Assembly: GCA_017405115.1 (NCBI GenBank)
Contig: JAFRBA010000004.1
Location: 1 to 8,562 of the forward strand
DNA length: 8,562 nucleotides
Source: Kiritimatiellia bacterium
GTDB taxonomy: Bacteria > Verrucomicrobiota > Kiritimatiellia > RFP12 > UBA1067
Direction: 5' to 3'
Shown here: positions 4,387-8,562 of the stretch, one piece after another
Layout of the letters: each line of letters opens with the position of its first letter
How positions within the stretch are numbered: position 1 is the first letter of the stretch
Translations under genes and position numbers: made by a program
The notes under the pieces: model-generated
Told to the model about the DNA's origin: nothing
What the model saw: only the letters and a program-made list of their open reading frames with translations
Database searches by the model: none

Positions 4387-6531
4387 ATGAAGCGGAAGAA
4401 GGATTGTGCAATCTCTCTCGTGGTCCTGTGTGCGGCGCTGTGCGGAAGCGTCGCCGCAGCTCCGTTTTCCGTGTTGTTGCCGCCTGAACCGAAGCCATGG
4501 GAGAAGACGGCGGCGGACGAGCTGAAGACATGGCTCTCGAAGGCCGTTGGCGAGGGAACTATTTCGGTGGGAGCCGATGCGGCTCGCGGGGACGCTCGCC
4601 CTCTCGTCTTCCATGTGGGCGATACGGAACTGGCGAAGGCGAAGGGCCTTTTGTCGAGCGGCATGCTCGACGAGAAGTGGGTGATTCGCTCCTTCGGTGG
4701 CGACGTGGTGCTGAACGGCGGCGGCTCGCACGGCGCGCTATACGCCGTGAGCCATTTCCTTGAGGATTTCGTCGGTGTCCGCTTCTGGAACGACGACGAG
4801 ACCGACGTGCCGGAGAGACAGGTGCTGGCCTTGCCTGCGCTGAATGCGACGGGGCGCCCGGTCTTCCGCTACCGCGACATCTACCGCTGCGGAGACCCAA
4901 AGAAGGCAACGCCGCGCTTTGCCATTATGCGCCGCCTGAACCGCAACGGCGATGCGCATGTTCCGCAGGAATGGGGTGGCGAGTTCACCTACGGTCCGCC
5001 CTACCACTGCCACACGTTCGACCGCATGATCCCCTGGAAGAAGTACGGCACGGAGCATCCCGAATGGTTTTCGCTCTGGGAAGGGAAGCGCACCGGCGGC
5101 GTGGAGGGCGGACAGCTCTGTATCACGAACCCCGAAGTGCGCGCGCTGCTTCTGAAGGTCCTGCGCGAGAACATCGCCAAGGGCGATGCGGCGGCGAAGG
5201 CTGCGGGCGTGCTAGCGCCGCGTGTGTACGAGCTGTCGATGAACGATTCCAAGAAGTATTGCCAGTGCGAGAAATGCATGGCGGAGGTTGAGAAGTACGG
5301 TTTCTCCGGGTTCTACCTGAATCTCGTGAACGAAATCGCCGACGAGATCGCGAAGACGCGTCCGGAGCTGTACTTCTCGATGCTCACATACCTCTATTCC
5401 GAGCCGCCGCCGAAGGGCGGGGTGAAGCCGCGCGACAACGTGATCGTGAAGCTCTGCGACACGCGCTCGAACCAGGCCGCGCCGCTCACGGATCCGTGCA
5501 ACCAAGAGTTCCTGGAATTCTTGAAAAGCTGGAGCGCCATTGCGAAGAACCTCATCATCTGGGACTACGCGATATCCTTCGTGAATCCATCGGTCTTCTT
5601 TCCGTTCGCCAGCGAGTTCGCATACGCGGACACTTTCAAGACGTTCCACGAGAACAACGTGTTTGGCGTGTTCATTGAGCACGAATATCCATACACGGAC
5701 ATGTACGAGCTGAAGTACTATCTTGAGTCACGCCTTTTCGAGGATCCGTACCAAGACGGCACCAAGCTCATCGTGGACTTCATGAAGCGCTATTTCGGCG
5801 CGGCGGCGAAGCCGATCTTCAAGGCGCGGCGCCATCTCGACGCCATCCGCAGGAGGCGCGGCGGATTCCTTACCTTCATGCCGCAGGCCGAGAAGTTCGA
5901 CTTCATCACGATGCCTGATCTGGAGAAGATGGCGGCACTGTGGGACGAGGCCGAGGCGGCGGTGAAGGACGACGCGAAACGGCTCGAGCGCGTCCGCCGC
6001 GCCCGCAAGTCGCAGGATTCGATGATGCGTTTCCGCCTCAACACGCCGCGCGAGATTGACGGCTCGTTCATCTTCGACGCAAAGGCGCTTGACTGCGGCA
6101 AGGGGCCGGCCGAGCTTGTTAAGGATGCCGAAAGCCCCTGCGGCGAGGCTGTCCGCATTCCATTGGGCGAGGCCAACGCCGGGCCGTTCGGCCCTCCGCT
6201 CAAGTTCGGCATCTACGACCGTCCGTCCGCGAAGCACACATGGAAAGGCGAGTTTCCGTCCGCGAAGGGCGAGGGCTACGAGTGGTTCGAGTTCAAGGAC
6301 GTGAAGACTCCAAAGACCGGCAACAACATCTTCTACATCTCGGATGCCTGGGTGCCGAACATGGTGTTGTGCCGTCAGGGACTCAACGACACCAACTGCA
6401 CGATGCGCGTCTGCGCCAAGTTCTCAGGCCCGCGCCACCATCGCGGCAGCACGTCGGAGAACGAAATCCGTATCGCGCAGATTGTGATGAAACCACTTCC
6501 TAAATCCAACGACAAGGAGAATAAAAAATGA
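4387..6531 (+). CDS. Secreted DUF4838-domain protein, putative glycan-processing enzyme
   Basis: The protein has 714 residues from the ATG at 4387. That start opens a Sec signal (KRKK, hydrophobic stretch to about 23, likely cleavage after SVAAA), and a promoter lies just before it. Residues 33-160 resemble the N-terminal domain of alpha-glucuronidase-like proteins (WEKTAADELKTWL; GGGSHGALYAVSHFLEDFVG; VRFW). Residues about 175-470 match the DUF4838 core: YGPPYHCHTFDRMIP, HPEWFSLWEGKR, QLCITNPEVR, YELSMNDSKKYCQCEKC, NLVNEIADEIAK, IIWDYAISF and GVFIEHEYPYTDMYELKYYL. C292, C294 and C297 form CxCxxC, possibly metal-binding or disulfide-bonded. A charged helical part (510-550) leads to a beta-rich C-terminal domain (about 555-705) that may bind carbohydrate. 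No reaction is established for this family; a glycosidase role is inference. Its last bases overlap the next gene's ATG, so the two are co-translated. Confidence 0.9.
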   Translation: MKRKKDCAISLVVLCAALCGSVAAAPFSVLLPPEPKPWEKTAADELKTWLSKAVGEGTISVGADAARGDARPLVFHVGDTELAKAKGLLSSGMLDEKWVIRSFGGDVVLNGGGSHGALYAVSHFLEDFVGVRFWNDDETDVPERQVLALPALNATGRPVFRYRDIYRCGDPKKATPRFAIMRRLNRNGDAHVPQEWGGEFTYGPPYHCHTFDRMIPWKKYGTEHPEWFSLWEGKRTGGVEGGQLCITNPEVRALLLKVLRENIAKGDAAAKAAGVLAPRVYELSMNDSKKYCQCEKCMAEVEKYGFSGFYLNLVNEIADEIAKTRPELYFSMLTYLYSEPPPKGGVKPRDNVIVKLCDTRSNQAAPLTDPCNQEFLEFLKSWSAIAKNLIIWDYAISFVNPSVFFPFASEFAYADTFKTFHENNVFGVFIEHEYPYTDMYELKYYLESRLFEDPYQDGTKLIVDFMKRYFGAAAKPIFKARRHLDAIRRRRGGFLTFMPQAEKFDFITMPDLEKMAALWDEAEAAVKDDAKRLERVRRARKSQDSMMRFRLNTPREIDGSFIFDAKALDCGKGPAELVKDAESPCGEAVRIPLGEANAGPFGPPLKFGIYDRPSAKHTWKGEFPSAKGEGYEWFEFKDVKTPKTGNNIFYISDAWVPNMVLCRQGLNDTNCTMRVCAKFSGPRHHRGSTSENEIRIAQIVMKPLPKSNDKENKK
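6514..6519 (+). promoter_or_regulatory. Shine-Dalgarno and ATGA overlap coupling the two downstream genes
   Basis: AAGGAG (6514-6519), inside the 3' end of the DUF4838 gene, lies 8 nt before the ATG at 6528. That ATG overlaps the upstream stop codon TGA (6529-6531) by the ATGA arrangement. This indicates translational coupling of the enzyme and the repeat protein. Confidence 0.8.
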
Positions 6532-8562
6532 AACATAGAAATCTGTTTGCCGCTTCGGCGGCAATTGCGGCGTCTGTTGTGATGTTCGTTTTAGGCGCTT
6601 CGGCGACGGAATACGTCGAGCTTGACTACGTGGAGGCGACTGGTGCACAATGGGTCGATACAGGGCTGATCGGCCGCTGCGGAACAAAGGCCGAGATCAA
6701 GGTGGAGTGGACGGACTTGTCGGCGGACGTCTCGATGCTCGCTTGCCGCCATGACAGCGGCAACACGCGGATAAACCTGCTTAACGCGAATGGGGTCAAA
6801 ATAGGCTACGGATACGGAACATACACCGAATTGACCTACAATGGCAGTGTCTGCTTTTGGGAGAAAGGCCGCATCTATACAGTTGTTACCGACTTTGCCG
6901 CGTCTGGCGACGGAGCCAGCGTGAGCCTGACGATTGACGGCATAAGCCTGGTCAATCAGGCGTATGAAACCCAGGTTAATACCGGAACCAACCTTGTCGT
7001 CTTCGGCAACAACTACAACGGTGTGGTTGGCTTAGCCAAGGCGAGATGCTACGGGCTTAAGATTTGGCAGGATGGCACGCTTGTCCGCGATTTCGTTCCG
7101 GTATCCGTCAATGGCCGGGCAGGCTTCAGGGACAGCGTGTCTGGCGATTTCTTCTATTCGGCGAGCGGAGCCGACCTGATCGCAGGTACGTTGGCAAACG
7201 AGCCGGATCGCTTTGTCGATTACATCGAATCGAGCGGAAGCGAATACATCGACCTTGAGGTGATCGGGAAAAGCGGCGTCAAGATGGAGTCGCGGATGAT
7301 GTGGGTGGAGATTCCGGGCGATGGCTCATACGTGGCTTCGAGGTTGGGTTCGAATACCCGTTTCTATCTCATGCACCATTATGGCTCCCAGACGATTGGT
7401 TACGGGGCCTATAACCAGACTGGCGTAGGGGCTACAGCCGGGACGGTCTATGACATCACCACAGACCTCAAGGCTGGATCGCAGACATGTGAAGCCAACG
7501 GAACAACCATCTACAATGCCAGTAGTTCGGCAGAAATAAACACTGGCTTGGATCTCTACCTGTTCGGCTGCAACAAAGATGGTGTTGTACAATACAAAAG
7601 CAAGGCGCGCTGCTACTCGCTGAAGCTGTGGGAAGGCGAAGCCCTCGTGCGCGACTTCCGTCCCTGCCTCAAGAACGGTGAAGCATGCCTGTACGACGAG
7701 GTCAGCCACAGGATTTTTCGCACAAAGTCCGGGACCCTCAAATTCGGCGGCGTGTTGCCGACGTCCGGGAAGCCCGACTATTTCGTCACGTATATTGAGT
7801 CCAGGGGCAACAACTATCTTGATACCGGGGTTCGCGCGAGGAATAATCTGCGTGTGGCCGGTGATTTCAACTATACCCAATCTCGTTCTGATATTGATGA
7901 AACCTACGTTTACCTGGAACCGGCGAGCAAAAAGGAGCGTACGCTCATTGGCGCATGCGCTTCGGATGGCGGAAACCGTTGCTATGCGGTTCATGTCAAC
8001 GCCAAGGCGCTGTGGTTCGGATACGGAGACCGCAAGGTTTATCCAGGATCAGGCGGCGGGAACTTCTACCCAGGCACAGGGCGTCATCTGTTCGACGTGA
8101 CTTTAGCCAATGGCGACCAATCGGTGAATATCGACGGCAATGATCTTGCGTTGTCGGGAGATGTTGCGAGCTACGATATTGATGCTGGATGCAACCTTTA
8201 TCTCTTTGCCTGCAACAAGAGTGGAATTGCACAGTACCAGTCCAATGCGCGCTGCTGCTCTCTCAAAATCTGGCAGGATAACGTTCTCGTCCGAGATCTT
8301 CGCCCCTGTGTGAAGGATGGTATGGCCGGATTTTACGACTATGTCAACGACGAGATAATCTATACGGTCTTCTCGGTTGAGCAGTCGTGCATCGGCGAGA
8401 TGGACTTTACCGACGAGGATTTCGAATCGGTCAGAGGCGGGCGCAAGAGCATAGATGGAGACTACGAGGTGCATACCTTTAGGTCAAGCGGAACGTTAAT
8501 CGTCAAAGGACGGGGTGCTATGGATGTTCTTGTCGTTGGCGGCGGCGGAGGCGGTGGTTCCC
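6528..8562 (+). CDS. Large secreted surface protein with three LamG-like repeats and a glycine-rich module (3' end outside window)
   Basis: The frame opens at the ATG overlapping the previous stop and stays open for 678 codons to the window edge, so the gene is partial. A Sec signal (KHRN, hydrophobic 7-22, cleavage near GASA at 26) is followed by three divergent copies of a domain of about 185-200 residues (28-222, 228-412, 417-617). Each opens with a block such as YIESSGSEYIDL and closes with a block such as ARCYSLKLWEGEALVRDFRP. This is the pattern of concanavalin-A/LamG-like jelly-roll domains common in PVC-group surface proteins. After them, YEVHTFRSSGTLIVKG and then VLVVGGGGGGG (646-677) start a glycine-rich module of a type seen in adhesins and tail fibres. 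It likely binds glycans or another surface, together with the coupled DUF4838 enzyme. The anchor should lie beyond the edge. Function is inference; domain layout is directly visible. Confidence 0.85.
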   Translation, partial: MKHRNLFAASAAIAASVVMFVLGASATEYVELDYVEATGAQWVDTGLIGRCGTKAEIKVEWTDLSADVSMLACRHDSGNTRINLLNANGVKIGYGYGTYTELTYNGSVCFWEKGRIYTVVTDFAASGDGASVSLTIDGISLVNQAYETQVNTGTNLVVFGNNYNGVVGLAKARCYGLKIWQDGTLVRDFVPVSVNGRAGFRDSVSGDFFYSASGADLIAGTLANEPDRFVDYIESSGSEYIDLEVIGKSGVKMESRMMWVEIPGDGSYVASRLGSNTRFYLMHHYGSQTIGYGAYNQTGVGATAGTVYDITTDLKAGSQTCEANGTTIYNASSSAEINTGLDLYLFGCNKDGVVQYKSKARCYSLKLWEGEALVRDFRPCLKNGEACLYDEVSHRIFRTKSGTLKFGGVLPTSGKPDYFVTYIESRGNNYLDTGVRARNNLRVAGDFNYTQSRSDIDETYVYLEPASKKERTLIGACASDGGNRCYAVHVNAKALWFGYGDRKVYPGSGGGNFYPGTGRHLFDVTLANGDQSVNIDGNDLALSGDVASYDIDAGCNLYLFACNKSGIAQYQSNARCCSLKIWQDNVLVRDLRPCVKDGMAGFYDYVNDEIIYTVFSVEQSCIGEMDFTDEDFESVRGGRKSIDGDYEVHTFRSSGTLIVKGRGAMDVLVVGGGGGGGS
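6609..8378 (+). repeat. Threefold tandem domain repeat inside the surface protein gene
   Basis: Coding repeats lie at about 6609-7193, 7209-7763 and 7776-8378. They match at protein level (opening Y-[VI]-E-x-x-G-x-x-[YW]-[ILV]-D, closing K-A-R-C-Y-x-L-K-[IL]-W and L-V-R-D-[FL]-x-P) but are well diverged in DNA, so they are old duplications not prone to slippage. Copies 2 and 3 share FxCNKxGxxQYxSxAR and RPCxKxGxAxxYD and are closest to each other. Copy 1 lacks the extra cysteine in its RDFVPV closing block. Confidence 0.8.

Noticed and set aside
3783..4664. Minus-strand open frame of 293 codons spanning the pseudogene and the operon promoter
   Set aside because: It crosses two promoters and two coding regions on the other strand, has a low-complexity shadow composition and no recognisable domain.

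Overview
The window reads as a piece of a PVC-group genome, most plausibly a gut-type Kiritimatiellota or Lentisphaerota (Verrucomicrobiota) bacterium. This is inferred from a secreted DUF4838-type protein, a surface protein with LamG-like repeats and a glycine-rich module, and Tat-exported lipoproteins of unknown function. All of these are typical of that group. No rRNA or tRNA gene was seen to fix the taxonomy.

Left part (1-2000) is accessory. A type I restriction specificity gene (hsdS, minus strand, 1176-100) lacks most of its second target-recognition domain and runs into a GC-rich, dyad-rich non-coding stretch at the left edge. No hsdM, hsdR or recombinase is visible. It is divergent from a radC-family gene (1214-1969, plus strand), and the two share a short AT-rich promoter region.

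Middle part (1970-2713) holds five direct repeats with an exact 22-bp period (2169-2278). They are followed by a good -10 box, a strong Shine-Dalgarno and a small 84-residue winged-helix protein gene. The layout resembles an iteron array or multi-site operator in front of its own DNA-binding protein. It is the most unusual regulatory structure here.

Right part (2714-8562) encodes exported proteins, all on the plus strand. First comes a 316-aa Tat lipoprotein with a probable TIM-barrel fold. Next is a second Tat lipoprotein gene that is broken by a frameshift and apparently by a large internal deletion. Then come a 714-aa DUF4838 protein with a Sec signal and, overlapping it by 4 bp, a large repeat protein that runs off the right edge. 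The last two form a translationally coupled pair. They look like a glycan-processing enzyme and a surface glycan-binding or adhesive partner.

Several genes start only 7-17 nt after extended -10 boxes (TGnTATAAT-like) and have no Shine-Dalgarno. This points to leaderless or very short-leader mRNAs as a recurrent mode of expression in this genome.
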